Origin: Halogeometricum rufum | GTDB taxonomy: Archaea; Halobacteriota; Halobacteria; Halobacteriales; Haloferacaceae | Assembly (NCBI RefSeq): GCF_900112175.1 | Contig: NZ_FOYT01000003.1 | Location: 248,001-312,000, forward strand | Reading direction: 5' to 3' | DNA: 64,000 nucleotides | Shown: in pieces, positions 25,344 through 34,318 of the stretch | Position numbering within the stretch: the first letter of the stretch is position 1 | How the letters are laid out: each line of letters opens with the position of its first letter | The notes under the pieces: generated by a model | The model's database searches: none | What the model was told of the DNA's origin: nothing | What the model saw: only the letters and a program-made list of their open reading frames with translations | Position numbers and translations under genes: made by a program

Positions 25344-25663
25344 ACGGTGCTATCTGTGCATACGGCCGGCGCGGCGTGCTCGGCGTTCGGAACAACTCAA
25401 CCGACGGGGGTGGCAGGGAAAACGATTGGCGTTCAACCGTCGAATCTAAGCGGTCAGAAGCCACCGACACTTCGGGAGGTGCTTCAGACGATACCGCCGA
25501 GACGGTTTCCAACGGTGTCGGTGACGACCGCGGGGGCCAATTAAACACGAACAGTTCTGTCCCATTTATGAACCGCCGCCGAATCATCACGAGATCTCGA
25601 CGGAACCCCCACAGAGAGCATACGAGCCCGCTGATGGCAGCCAAGAGACGACGGTCTATCCGG
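25344..25663. other. 320-bp gap, leader of the small membrane gene
   Basis: The stretch lies between the end of the metal ATPase and the start of the regulator operon (both leftward). I see no convincing gene or operator. Confidence 0.35.
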
Positions 25664-27700
25664 TCAATCGTCGAACCGCAACAGCCGTAACCCGTTCAGA
25701 CTGACGAGGACAGTCGAGCCCTCGTGTCCGACGACTGCGAGGGGGAGCGGAATCCCCGTGGTGAGTATTGCGGTCAGCATGACAGCGATTGCACCGAAGG
25801 CGATCGCGAAGTTGACGTGCAGCGTGCGGCGGGCCTTCCGACTGAGCGCGAACGCGTAGGGAAGCCGACTGAGCTTGTCGGACATGAGTACGATATCGGC
25901 CGTCTCAAGTGCCACGTCGGTGCCCGCGCCGCCCATGCCGATACTGATGTCCGCCGTGGCGAGCGCCGGGGCGTCGTTCACCCCGTCTCCGACCATCGCC
26001 ACGGTCTCGTGGCGTTCCCGTAGCGCCTCGATATGGTCGATCTTTTCCTCGGGGAGCAACTCGGCATACGCCTCGTCGATACCGAGTTCCTCCGCGGTAT
26101 GTCGGGCGACGCGTTCGTTGTCGCCCGTGAGCATGACGATCTGTTCGACGCCTCGTTGCCGGAGTCGTTCGATGGTCTCTCTCGCATCGGACCGGATCGT
26201 GTCGGTGAACGCAAGCCAGCCCAGCACACTCAGTCGGCCGTCCTCCTCCCCGATCACGAGAACGCTCGTCTCACCGTTCTGTTCGCGGTCACGGACGGCT
26301 GCAAGACCGGTCTCGAGGCCGTCGATCGAGCGGCCGTCCAGTACAGTCTCGACGTAGCGTGGGTTCCCGATGTGGACCGTCTGACTCCCCACGGTCGCCC
26401 GGACCCCTTTACCGACGACAGCCTCGAAGTCACTAGCATCGGGGATCTCGATTGAACGGCCATTGGCGGCCTCGACAGTCGCCTCCGCGAGGTGGTGCTC
26501 CGAGCGAGACTGGACTGCTGCTGCGAGGGTCAACAGCCGATCCTCAGTCAGCGATTCAGTGGACCGAGTGCTGTTCCCGATCACGTCGCTTTCGACACCC
26601 CCGTCAGTCGACACGAGAGCTCCGTCACGCGCGTGCAGCTCGGTCAAGCGCGTGTTGCCTTCGGTGAGTGTTCCCGTCTTGTCGAAGGCGACGGCGTCGG
26701 TGTTGCCTGCGGTCTCGATGTGCTCGCCGCCCTTGAACAGGACGCCCTGTCGCCCGCCCGCGGAGATTGCAGAGAGTACCGCTGCTGGCGTCGAGATGAT
26801 GATCGCACACGGCGACGCCGCGACCATGAGCGTCATCGCGCGGTAGAACGTCGGCTCGAAGGGGCGATTCATGAGCACCATCGGGACCGTGATCGCGAGC
26901 GCGGTCATCGCGAACACACCCAGCACGTAGGGCTGCTCTAAGCGGTCGAGGAGTTGTTGGGTCGGGGCTCGCTTCTCTTGGGCCTCCTCGACCATGCGGA
27001 TGAGTCGGGAGAGCGCGGACTCGTCGGGTTCCCGCGTCACGCGCACTTCGAGGCTCCCCGTCTCGTTGATCGTGCCGCTGAAGATCTCGTCACCGGGTTC
27101 TTTCGGAACGGGGACCGACTCCCCGGTGAGCGACGATTGATCGACAGTACTCTCGCCGGATTCGACAACTCCGTCGAGCGGGATTCGGTCTCCGGGCCGC
27201 ACGACGAACACGTCGCCGACCTCGACGTCGTCTATGTGTGTCTCCGTTTCCTCACCGTCGTCGAGAACCTGTGCGGACTCCGGCCGCATCTCGACGAGAG
27301 ACTTGATCGCCGATCGCGAGCGTCCGATCGCGTACTCTTCAAGCACGCCCGACAACGAGAACAGGAACAACAGCATCGCGCCCTCGAACGGCGCACCGAT
27401 GTAGAGCGCCCCGAGCGCAGCGATGATCATCAGGAAGTCGATCTCTATCGCAGGCTCCCGAAACGCCTCGATGCTCTCTTTGGCCCCGTACCAGCCACCG
27501 AACACGTAGGCGGCGCCGTAACAGCCCCAGACGACCCACGACGGTGCACCGACCCAGTTGCCCACCAGTCCGCCGACCATCCCGAGAAGCGTAATCGCGA
27601 CGAACACGACCTGCCGGAGGATCTCTGGCCGCTCTGTCAACGCTGCGAGACGGTCCAGCGTGTCCGGCTTCGAACTCGAAGAGACGTCCATATCAGACAT
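25664..27700 (-). CDS. P1B-4-type heavy-metal ATPase (Fe2+/Co2+ exporter candidate)
   Basis: This 678-residue P-type ATPase has the actuator motif TGES, DKTGT phosphorylation site (AVAFDKTGTLTEGN), MVGDGVNDAPAL hinge, and the membrane metal-site motif SPC (AASPCAIII). The last helices contain HEGST (VGHEGSTVLVSLNGLRLL). SPC with HEG[GS]T defines subgroup P1B-4, whose members export Fe2+ or Co2+ (PfeT, CtpD, FrvA). There is no N-terminal Cys-type metal-binding domain, as is usual for this subgroup. Two iron boxes lie 45-91 bp upstream. The likely role is iron detoxification when metal is in excess. Confidence 0.9.
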   Translation of the reverse strand: MSDMDVSSSSKPDTLDRLAALTERPEILRQVVFVAITLLGMVGGLVGNWVGAPSWVVWGCYGAAYVFGGWYGAKESIEAFREPAIEIDFLMIIAALGALYIGAPFEGAMLLFLFSLSGVLEEYAIGRSRSAIKSLVEMRPESAQVLDDGEETETHIDDVEVGDVFVVRPGDRIPLDGVVESGESTVDQSSLTGESVPVPKEPGDEIFSGTINETGSLEVRVTREPDESALSRLIRMVEEAQEKRAPTQQLLDRLEQPYVLGVFAMTALAITVPMVLMNRPFEPTFYRAMTLMVAASPCAIIISTPAAVLSAISAGGRQGVLFKGGEHIETAGNTDAVAFDKTGTLTEGNTRLTELHARDGALVSTDGGVESDVIGNSTRSTESLTEDRLLTLAAAVQSRSEHHLAEATVEAANGRSIEIPDASDFEAVVGKGVRATVGSQTVHIGNPRYVETVLDGRSIDGLETGLAAVRDREQNGETSVLVIGEEDGRLSVLGWLAFTDTIRSDARETIERLRQRGVEQIVMLTGDNERVARHTAEELGIDEAYAELLPEEKIDHIEALRERHETVAMVGDGVNDAPALATADISIGMGGAGTDVALETADIVLMSDKLSRLPYAFALSRKARRTLHVNFAIAFGAIAVMLTAILTTGIPLPLAVVGHEGSTVLVSLNGLRLLRFDD

Positions 27701-27745
27701 TACTTCCCAGAGAGGAAATAAGAGTTTCTAATCTACATATCCTTT

Positions 27746-27759
27746 TTTGGATTACCTAA
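27746..27759. promoter_or_regulatory. Imperfect iron box proximal to the metal ATPase
   Basis: TTTGGATTACCTAA differs at one position from TTAGG-N4-CCTAA. It lies 45 bp before the ATPase start and 32 bp from the perfect box at 27778, giving a paired-operator layout like that at 302-350. Confidence 0.5.
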
Positions 27760-27777
27760 ATTCAGTTTGCCAAAACG

Positions 27778-27791
27778 TTAGGATAGCCTAA
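27778..27791. promoter_or_regulatory. DtxR/IdeR-like iron box upstream of the metal ATPase
   Basis: TTAGGATAGCCTAA is a perfect TTAGG-N4-CCTAA palindrome 77 bp before the ATPase ATG (minus strand). Its identity to boxes 302-315 and 337-350 in both half-sites supports metal-dependent control of an Fe2+-type exporter. Confidence 0.65.
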
Positions 27792-28047
27792 AGCCCGCGG
27801 CGTCCTCCCAAAATGTACGTAATGTGTAGTATTCGCTGACTCACCGCGACAGGGGGTTTCGGTAGGTTGTGAACAGCGCTGCCGATAGTGGTTCATTGGC
27901 TAGTAGATATTTTGCATCACGTCTTGAGAGACCGGCTCACCGACATGTAGGAGAGTTGTCACTCGACTACTGAGTTGTCTACGGGGTCTCGGTCGATAGT
28001 TCCGTTGAGAACCACTCACTAGACGTGTTGTTCGAGAACCGCATGGA
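27792..28047. other. Gap between the metal ATPase promoter and the xdhC relic
   Basis: The stretch is lower in GC than its flanks and has no recognisable gene. It probably contains the deletion or insertion junction that removed the start of the xdhC gene on its right. Confidence 0.35.
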
Positions 28048-29000
28048 TTGAGACATCTAGTCTCGATACTGTCCCCGGCGGGGGCCGTCACTTCTGCTGT
28101 CTGCACCGTCGGCTCGGCCCTATTCCGCGGCGACGACGTGTGGGGACTCGGCGTCGGCTGTAACGGCGTCATCGACATCCTGCTGGAACCGCTGGACGAG
28201 ACGTATCGCCCGGCCGTCGAGGCGTTCGAGGCGGGGCGAGGCGTGGGCGTCCTCACCGTCGTCGAGGCGACGGACGCCGACCGGGTCGCCGCCCGCGCGT
28301 ACTACGACCCGGACGCCGACGAGTTCTCACTCGGCGAGTCGTTCCCGGCAGACGTCGCGGAACGCGTCCGCGAGGCGACCGCCGAACTCACGGCGCAGGG
28401 GCGCGCGGACACGTTCGAACATGGACGAGGCGTCGGTGTTCGTTGACGGTCTGGCCGCCCCGTCGGACCTCGTCGTCGTCGGCACGGGCCACGACGTCGG
28501 CCCCATCGTCGAGTTCGGCAAGCAGGCCGACTTCCGGGGTGACCGTCGTCGGCTTCCGCGGCGCGAACGCCCGCGCGGGCCGGTTTCCGGCGGCTGACGC
28601 CGTCGTCTCGACGTCGCCGGCGGGGATTCGCGACGCCGTCGACTTCGACGCGGAGACGTACGTCGTGGTGGCCGCGCACGACTTCGTGGACGACCGCCTC
28701 ACCGCCGAGCAACTGTTCGAGACGGACGTGCCGTACGTCGGACTGACGGGGCTACGCGACCGGTTCGAGGAGATACTGGACGACTTCGACTCGGAGGGGC
28801 GGACGTTCTCCGCCGCCGACCCCGACCGACTCTACACGCCGGTCGGACTGGACCTCGGCGGCGGGTCGACGCAGCAGGTCGCCCTGAGCGTCGTCTCGGG
28901 GGTGCCGGCCGTCGAGAACGAGCGAACGCCACAGCACCTCCGGAGTCGCGCGGGCACGATTCGCGACCGAGTCGAAGTCCGGAGCGACGGCGGCCGCTAG
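28048..29000 (+). pseudogene. xdhC/coxI-family molybdenum-enzyme maturation gene, frameshifted and N-terminally truncated
   Basis: The XdhC family binds molybdenum cofactor for xanthine dehydrogenase/CO dehydrogenase-type enzymes. Recognisable parts need three frames: DDVWGLGVGCNGVIDILLEPLD (from about 28132), then VFVDGLAAPSDLVVVGTGHDVGPIVEFGKQ (from about 28430), then VTVVGFRGANARAG through VGLDLGGGSTQQVALSVVSG to the stop at 28998-29000. Frames change near 28415-28425 and near 28537 beside GGGG. The N-terminal 70-80 residues expected before DDVWG, including the usual GS.YRRPGA-type region, are missing. Either the gene is dead or both shifts are base-calling errors; the missing N-terminus favours a true relic. 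Confidence 0.8.
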
Positions 29001-29133
29001 CGAGCGACTGTCGGGTTCGGTCGGGAGCCCACCGAACGGGGGCGCGGACGCCGAGCCGGCGACTCACGGTCCGGCCCTGCGCCGCGGCGGACGGACCCGA
29101 CGTCTCGGACTCGACGTGCGGCCGTTCCCGCGT

Positions 29134-29430
29134 CTACCGCTCGCCGAGTTCGTCGACGGTCGAGTTCTCCCACTCGCGCCGCCGTTTGAGAGCCTCGTAG
29201 CCCTGTTCGGAGAGCGCGTAGTAGTTCGTCCGGCGGTCTATCTCGCCTTTCTCGACGTACCCCTCCTCGACGACGGCGTCGAGGTTCGGGTAGAGTCGAC
29301 CGTGGTTGATGTCGCCGATATCTTTCTGGAGTTCCTCTTTGACGTCCTGTCCGGAGGGTCTGTCCAGACCAGCGATGACGGTCAGGATGTCCCGTTGAAA
29401 TCCCGTTAGCTCGAACAGTTGGCCTGTCAT
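29134..29430 (-). CDS. PadR-family transcriptional regulator
   Basis: This 98-residue PadR-type winged-helix protein contains LTGFQRDILTVIAGLDRPSGQDVKEEL, then INHGRLYPNLDAVVEEGYVEKGEIDRRTNYYALSEQG. It lacks the long C-terminal helical domain of larger PadR proteins, as usual in Halobacteria. ATG 29428-29430 was chosen because the domain begins immediately after it; the in-frame ATG at 29463 adds an unlike sequence. A candidate self-operator is at 29472-29492. Confidence 0.88.
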   Translation of the reverse strand: MTGQLFELTGFQRDILTVIAGLDRPSGQDVKEELQKDIGDINHGRLYPNLDAVVEEGYVEKGEIDRRTNYYALSEQGYEALKRRREWENSTVDELGER

Positions 29431-29471
29431 ACAGGTTCGTGGACGGTAACAGTCAAAAATCATATGCCCAT

Positions 29472-29492
29472 AACTCCTGAAATACGGGAGTT
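29472..29492. promoter_or_regulatory. Inverted repeat, candidate PadR operator
   Basis: AACTCC and GGAGTT arms (29472-29477 and 29487-29492) flank nine bases, 42-62 bp upstream of the PadR start, where it would overlap the promoter. Autoregulation is inferred from position. Confidence 0.45.
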
Positions 29493-29836
29493 AGAGACTG
29501 TCTACTCGACTGACTACAGCGACGGATACTGAAATGGCCGCGACCCGGACGGACACCGACGGCCGCGAACGTCCGAATCGTTCTCGCACGAAAATATATC
29601 TGCACTGAGGTGACTGTTCGAGCGGACGTCCCGGTCTTCACCGACGGAACCACACCTGCGAACGCGCCGACGACCGGGCCTTCGGGCGAGTCAGCGACAC
29701 GGGCGGCGTCGACGGGGAGCGACTCCACACTCCCGGCTTCGAGACGTTACAGCGCGGACGAACCGCGGTCACGCCGGTCACGGCGGCTTCCTGCGGCCGT
29801 CGCGTCGGAGAACGAGGGTGGAACCGAGGGGTCGAC
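29493..29836. other. Gap between padR and the antiporter gene end
   Basis: Contains an isolated TATA-like AAATATATC near 29592 but no supported gene. A short Ser/Thr-rich frame starting at GTG 29610 overlaps the antiporter gene antisense and looks non-coding. Confidence 0.35.
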
Positions 29837-31399
29837 TCAGTCAGACGAGGAGCCGAACACCGTCGGCATCCGCGTGTCGGCGTGTTGGGAGAAGTAGTAC
29901 GCGGCGACGACCAGTCCGACGACGCCGACGGGAAGGAGCGCCAGCGCACCGACGCCGTAACCGCTCGCGAGGAACAGTCCCGTCGCGACGGCCCCGCAGA
30001 GCACCGCGTACGGAATCTGCGTGTTCACGTGGTCGACGTGGTCCGCGCCGGCGAACATCGACGAGAGGACCGTCGTGTCGCTGATGGGTGAACAGTGGTC
30101 ACCGAACAGCGAGCCGGTGAGGATGGCGCCGATGGCGCCCGGCAACGGCGCGCCGAGTTGGTAGGCCAGCGGAACCGCGACGGGGAACATGATGCCCATC
30201 GTCCCCCACGAGGTGCCGATGGAGAATGAGATGACGGCCGCCGAGATGAACACCACGGCCGGCAGTAGCGCCGGCGTGATGACGCCCTCGGCGATGCTGA
30301 CGACGTACGGGCCGACGCCGAGCGACTCGCTGACGCCGCCGATGGTCCACGCGAGCGAGAGGATGGCGACGGGGAACATCACCATCTTGAACCCCTCGAA
30401 GATGGAGTCGCTGACCGCCTCGAGTTCGACGCGGGCGTGTCCGACGAGGATGGCCAACAGGAGCGCGCAGGCCGAGAAGACGCCCCAGAGGATGGCGTCG
30501 GCGGTGGCCGCCCCCTTCAGCGCTTCGACGGGGGCCTTCGAGGGCCACCCGCCGGAGTAGAGCAATCCGAACCCGGTGACGGCGACGAGGACGACGATGG
30601 GTGCCGCGAAGTACCACCAGCGAGCGTCCACGTGGTCGGGGGTAACGATGTCCTCTTCACGCGTCTCGATGAGGGGGTCGGCGTCGTCGGCGAGCACCTT
30701 CCCCTCCTCCTTCGCGCGTCGTTCGGCCCGCTTCATCGGACCGAAGTTCCACCCCATGAAGACGAGGATGAAGACGAGGGCGACGGCGAGGATGCTGTAG
30801 AAGCGGAACGGGATGCTCTGGAGGAACACCACGAACGCGCTCTGGTCGATGCCGAGTTGCGTGAACTGGTCGCGGATGAGGCCCACCTCGAATCCGACCC
30901 ACGTCGAGACGACGGCGATGCTCACGACGGGGGAGGTGGTGGAGTCGAGGAGGTAGGCGAGTTTCTCTCGACTGATGTCGAACTGGTCGGTGATGGGCCG
31001 CATCACCGACCCCGTGATCATCGTACTCGCGTAGGAGTCGACGAAGATGAGCATCCCGAGGACGCTCGTTCCCAACTCCGCCTGTCTGCGAGTCTGGACG
31101 CGGGAGATGATGCGCTGTGCGAGCGCGTTCATCCCGCCCGAGAGGAATATCATCCCGAGCATCGCACCCGAGAGGAACGTGAACAACAGCAGTTTGCTGT
31201 TGAACGACGCAGTGACGCTGTTGATGACCAACTGGAGGGAGTGAGCCACGCCGCCGATCGGATTCCATCCCACCAGGATGGTCGCACCTATCCAGATTCC
31301 GGTGAACAACGAGAGCAATACCTGCCTGCTCACCAGCGTCAGCACGATGGCGAAGAGTGCCGGGAGCAGACTGATTATGCCATACGTTTCAGCGGGCAT
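29837..31399 (-). CDS. nhaC: NhaC-family Na+/H+ antiporter
   Basis: This 520-residue membrane protein has about 12 hydrophobic helices. It contains MLIFVDSYASTMITGSVMRPITDQFDISREKLAYLLDSTTSPVVSI, with the conserved STTSP element, and VISFSIGTSWGTMGIMFPVAVPLAY plus GSLFGDHCSPISDTTVLSS, characteristic of the NhaC/arginine-ornithine antiporter-like superfamily. Most likely it exchanges Na+ for H+ in this halophile; an amino-acid-type substrate is a weaker alternative. A purine-rich GGAGGAG sequence (about 31412-31418, minus strand) lies just before the ATG. Confidence 0.87.
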   Translation of the reverse strand: MPAETYGIISLLPALFAIVLTLVSRQVLLSLFTGIWIGATILVGWNPIGGVAHSLQLVINSVTASFNSKLLLFTFLSGAMLGMIFLSGGMNALAQRIISRVQTRRQAELGTSVLGMLIFVDSYASTMITGSVMRPITDQFDISREKLAYLLDSTTSPVVSIAVVSTWVGFEVGLIRDQFTQLGIDQSAFVVFLQSIPFRFYSILAVALVFILVFMGWNFGPMKRAERRAKEEGKVLADDADPLIETREEDIVTPDHVDARWWYFAAPIVVLVAVTGFGLLYSGGWPSKAPVEALKGAATADAILWGVFSACALLLAILVGHARVELEAVSDSIFEGFKMVMFPVAILSLAWTIGGVSESLGVGPYVVSIAEGVITPALLPAVVFISAAVISFSIGTSWGTMGIMFPVAVPLAYQLGAPLPGAIGAILTGSLFGDHCSPISDTTVLSSMFAGADHVDHVNTQIPYAVLCGAVATGLFLASGYGVGALALLPVGVVGLVVAAYYFSQHADTRMPTVFGSSSD

Positions 31400-31451
31400 G
31401 ACAAACCGTGGGAAACACTCCTCCGTGTTAAGGGTTTTAGCTTCGAGGCGG

Positions 31452-31466
31452 AATAATTGGATTATT
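31452..31466. promoter_or_regulatory. AT-rich palindrome at the nhaC promoter
   Basis: AATAAT-TGG-ATTATT is a perfect inverted repeat located just downstream of the TATA element TTTATAAAT (31477-31485, minus strand), overlapping the predicted transcription start. It is well placed for a repressor. Confidence 0.5.
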
Positions 31467-31646
31467 GTAACTTACATTTATAAATCCTTGTGTATCGTTT
31501 TCATCCCACACTGTCGCCAGCGTCGCTGTCCTCGCGTCCGCGTCGGGTCCGACGGGCCCTACCGGGCCGGCGTGGTCACTCTGAGAACGGCGCAGACTCC
31601 CGTTCGGACTCGGCGGTCGCCGGAGCGTCGGACGAGACGACGCCCC

Positions 31647-32213
31647 TCACTGGGATATCGGCTGGACGGTTTCGGAGAAGTCGTAGCAGTCGTGGTCGGC
31701 GTGCAGACGGCGGCGAATCGCGTCGGCGTCACCGACCGGAACCGGTTCGAAGAACCGCCGGGTCTGTTGTAACTTCTCCCGGCAGGTCGGCGAGTGGGGG
31801 TCGCGTTCGGTTTCGACGCTGTGTGTCGTGTCTATCGTCGTGTCCGGACCGAAGCAGTGTTCGAAGGCACACTTCGCCCGCGGCGCGTGAAAGTCGTCCG
31901 TCACGAGGTGGACGCGACTCGGGTCGAGTCCGACGTCGTCCAACAACACCCGGGAGAAGTACGCGTTGCCGATAGTGTCGTAGGCGAACGGGTCCAGCAC
32001 GATTCGGTCCGGGTCGACTCCGCGTCGGACCGCGTACTCGCCCATCACGCCGCACTCAGTTCGGTCCACCTCGGGGTTCGATTGTCCGCCGGTGCAGAGG
32101 AGGTACGACTCGTCCTCGGCGTCGAGCGCTCTCATCCCGCCGACGACTCGCGCCCGGAGTCGCGTGTGTATCTGCGGGGATTCGAGGCGGTGTCCGAGCA
32201 CGACGACGACCAT
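31647..32213 (-). CDS. YdcF/DUF218-like protein
   Basis: This 188-residue protein of the YdcF/DUF218 type begins MVVVVLGHRL and contains LLCTGGQSNPE, AVRRGVDPDRIVLDPFAYDTIGNAYFSRVLL, and VHLVTDDFHAPRAKCAFEH. The family binds nucleotide-like or cell-envelope ligands and its reaction is unclear. There is no signal peptide or membrane helix, unlike SanA-type relatives, so it is cytoplasmic. ATG 32211-32213 fits the family start; a TATA-like ATTATATATC (minus strand, about 32236-32245) supports it. Confidence 0.8.
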   Translation of the reverse strand: MVVVVLGHRLESPQIHTRLRARVVGGMRALDAEDESYLLCTGGQSNPEVDRTECGVMGEYAVRRGVDPDRIVLDPFAYDTIGNAYFSRVLLDDVGLDPSRVHLVTDDFHAPRAKCAFEHCFGPDTTIDTTHSVETERDPHSPTCREKLQQTRRFFEPVPVGDADAIRRRLHADHDCYDFSETVQPISQ

Positions 32214-32346
32214 ACGACGTTCTACATTCCCTGATATATAATATTTCTGTATATTCACGATTCAGTAACGCTCGCTCGAAGCGGAGTCCGTCCCCATCCG
32301 CCGGTGCCACGGCGGTAGCGCGGCCGCCGACGCACTCGTCGCCGCG

Positions 32347-33219
32347 TCAGTCGTTCGGTTCGAAGACCCGACGGGCGAAGCGGCGGACGGCGTCCGTGAA
32401 GAACGCGGGGTTGTCGACGTTCGAGGCGTGGCCGGCGGCGGGGACGACTCGCACGTCCACGTCGGCGTTCGTCAGTCGGGCGGCGAGTCGTTCGTGCATC
32501 TCGACGAGCACGTCGGGGTTGTGTTCGCCGTACAGGACGAGGGTCGGCGCGGTGATTCCGGCCACGTCGAAGTCGCTGTCCGGGAACGCCGCCACCGAGT
32601 CGGCAATCTTGACGAACTCCGCGTGGGGAATCCGCGGACCCGTCTCCATCACCCGCTGGATTGCGGTGCCGTCGCCGGCGACGCCCGGGGCGAGGCGGTT
32701 TCCGACCCAGGTCTGGAGTCGATTGAGGGTCGTGTAGCGAACGACGCCGTCCAGTCGTCCCAACAGACGGAGGTTCGCGAAGACGAGACGGGCACCGAAA
32801 GACAGTTCGTCCGCGGAGAACGTGTCAGCCAACACCAGGCCGGTGACGTTCTCCGGCTGTCTCGCCGCGTACACCTGTGCGATACAGCCCCCCATCGAGA
32901 GGCCGCAGAGGAGCGGTCGCTCCACGTCGAGCGCCGTGAGGAGGGCGTCGAGGTCGGACGCGTACAGTTCGACGTCGTACGATTTGCGGTCCGATCCGCC
33001 GGTCCGGCCGTGCCCGCGGACGTCGTACGCGATGGTCGTGTACTCCGAGAGCGCGTCCATCTGCGCGTCCCACTGGGCGGTGCTCGTGGCCATCCCGTGG
33101 ACGAAGACGACGGGCGGGCCGTCGCCGCGCCGTACGTAGTAGGTGTCTACGTCGTTCGTTCGGACCCGTCCCGTCTCGGTTCGTGTGCCGTTCGCCGGCG
33201 TCGACCGCTCGACTTCCAT
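32347..33219 (-). CDS. Alpha/beta-fold hydrolase
   Basis: This 290-residue protein has the core motifs HG-x (VVFVHGMATS), the nucleophile elbow GLSMGG with Ser, a VLYGEHNPDV acid-strand region and the C-terminal AAGHASNVDNP histidine. It resembles soluble lactonase/haloperoxidase-like serine hydrolases such as 3-oxoadipate enol-lactonases. The substrate cannot be told. It is cytoplasmic. Confidence 0.85.
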   Translation of the reverse strand: MEVERSTPANGTRTETGRVRTNDVDTYYVRRGDGPPVVFVHGMATSTAQWDAQMDALSEYTTIAYDVRGHGRTGGSDRKSYDVELYASDLDALLTALDVERPLLCGLSMGGCIAQVYAARQPENVTGLVLADTFSADELSFGARLVFANLRLLGRLDGVVRYTTLNRLQTWVGNRLAPGVAGDGTAIQRVMETGPRIPHAEFVKIADSVAAFPDSDFDVAGITAPTLVLYGEHNPDVLVEMHERLAARLTNADVDVRVVPAAGHASNVDNPAFFTDAVRRFARRVFEPND

Positions 33220-33383
33220 CCGTCTACCTACGCGGTCCGAGAACGAGAATCAGTCGCTTCTGTGGGTGGCTGTCGTCCACCGACGACGCGACGAGCGCAC
33301 GCGGCCGGTCGGTATTCGGCGGTGGCTGAAACGGGCCTTTGTCTCAACGGGAGGTACTTTATCTCGCGGTGTCACGAAACGGC

Positions 33384-34232
33384 ATGGTCGACTTCGACTC
33401 CGACACGCTGTTCAACGGCGCCGCGGCCATCGTCGCGACCATCGCCGTCGTCGTCTTCGTCGTCGACGTGGAGTTCGGCTACTCGCCCGTCTCGAAGTTC
33501 GCTCTGGTCGTCCTGTTCCTCGCCGGTGTCTTCGCGCTCACGCAACGGACGAGCGACCACCAGTTGACCCTGCTCGGTTACGGCGTGGTCGTCGTCTCGG
33601 CCGTCGCGCTCTTCGTCGAGACGGTGAACACGTTCGACGTCGGGAACGCACTCACCGTCGCCGGTCTGCTGGCCGTGGCGGCCGTACTCTTCTGGGTGCG
33701 GACGCGGGTAGACGAGAACGACCGCTTCACCACGGGCCGTCGGGCCACACTCGCGCTGGTCGTGGTCGCCGCTCTCGTCGCCGGCGTCCTCGTCGTGGAC
33801 GTCGCCTCCGGCGGCCCCGCGTACGAACTCCGATCGCAAAGCGAGGTCACGGTGCCGGACTCCGACCGCAATCAGTTGCGCGTCGCCTCCGTGGTCGTGA
33901 CGAATCCGACGCCGCTTCCCGAACGCGTCGACGCGCCGAACTACGCCGTGTGTCCGGCGGGAGACTGGAGCGCGCACCGGCGGTCGACGGACTCGGGTGA
34001 ACGCCAACGTCCCGTCCACGCGCATCTGAACGTCCGAGACGGATACAACGAGCACGTGCTGAGTTTCTCCGAGAAGACGTACCCGGTGGGGCTGTACCTC
34101 GACGGCGCCAACCTCTCCGGGGAGACGTTCCCGATCCAGCGAACCGACGCCTGCCCGGAGTCGGAGACCGGTGCACCGTTCCTCGCCGTCTACGAGGCTC
34201 CCGACGACCGGCCGTCCGCTCGCCCGGTGTGA
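33384..34232 (+). CDS. Membrane protein with external C-terminal domain, unknown function
   Basis: This 282-residue protein has five or so N-terminal helices (for example AAAIVATIAVVVFVVDVEFG and ALTVAGLLAVAAVLFWV), then an external beta-rich domain of about 130 residues with TNPTPLPERVDAPNYAVCPAGDW and YNEHVLSFSEKTYPVGLYLDG. ATG 33384 is preferred (MVDFDSDTLFNG); the in-frame ATG 33339 adds a hydrophilic leader. I do not recognise a named family. Confidence 0.72.
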   Translation: MVDFDSDTLFNGAAAIVATIAVVVFVVDVEFGYSPVSKFALVVLFLAGVFALTQRTSDHQLTLLGYGVVVVSAVALFVETVNTFDVGNALTVAGLLAVAAVLFWVRTRVDENDRFTTGRRATLALVVVAALVAGVLVVDVASGGPAYELRSQSEVTVPDSDRNQLRVASVVVTNPTPLPERVDAPNYAVCPAGDWSAHRRSTDSGERQRPVHAHLNVRDGYNEHVLSFSEKTYPVGLYLDGANLSGETFPIQRTDACPESETGAPFLAVYEAPDDRPSARPV

Positions 34233-34270
34233 CGGCTCCGTGCGACGATGCCGACCCGGGCGGCGGTCGA

Positions 34271-34318
34271 TGAACACGCTGAACACACGTACTGAACATT
34301 TATGGTGAACACGAATGG
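34271..34318 (+). repeat. Distant 13-bp iteron mini-array D
   Basis: TGAACAC-type units start at 34271, 34280, 34293 and 34306. The last three are at exact 13-bp spacing (TGAACACACGTAC, TGAACATTTATGG, TGAACACGAATGG). Core and period match arrays A-C at 17055-17526, 17 kb away, so the same protein probably binds here. No par gene is adjacent. Confidence 0.7.

Noticed and set aside
29610-29897. Possible small gene from GTG 29610 with a TATA-like box at about 29592
   Set aside because: Box-to-start spacing is wrong for a leaderless gene, composition is Ser/Thr/Arg-rich without motif, and it runs antisense into nhaC.
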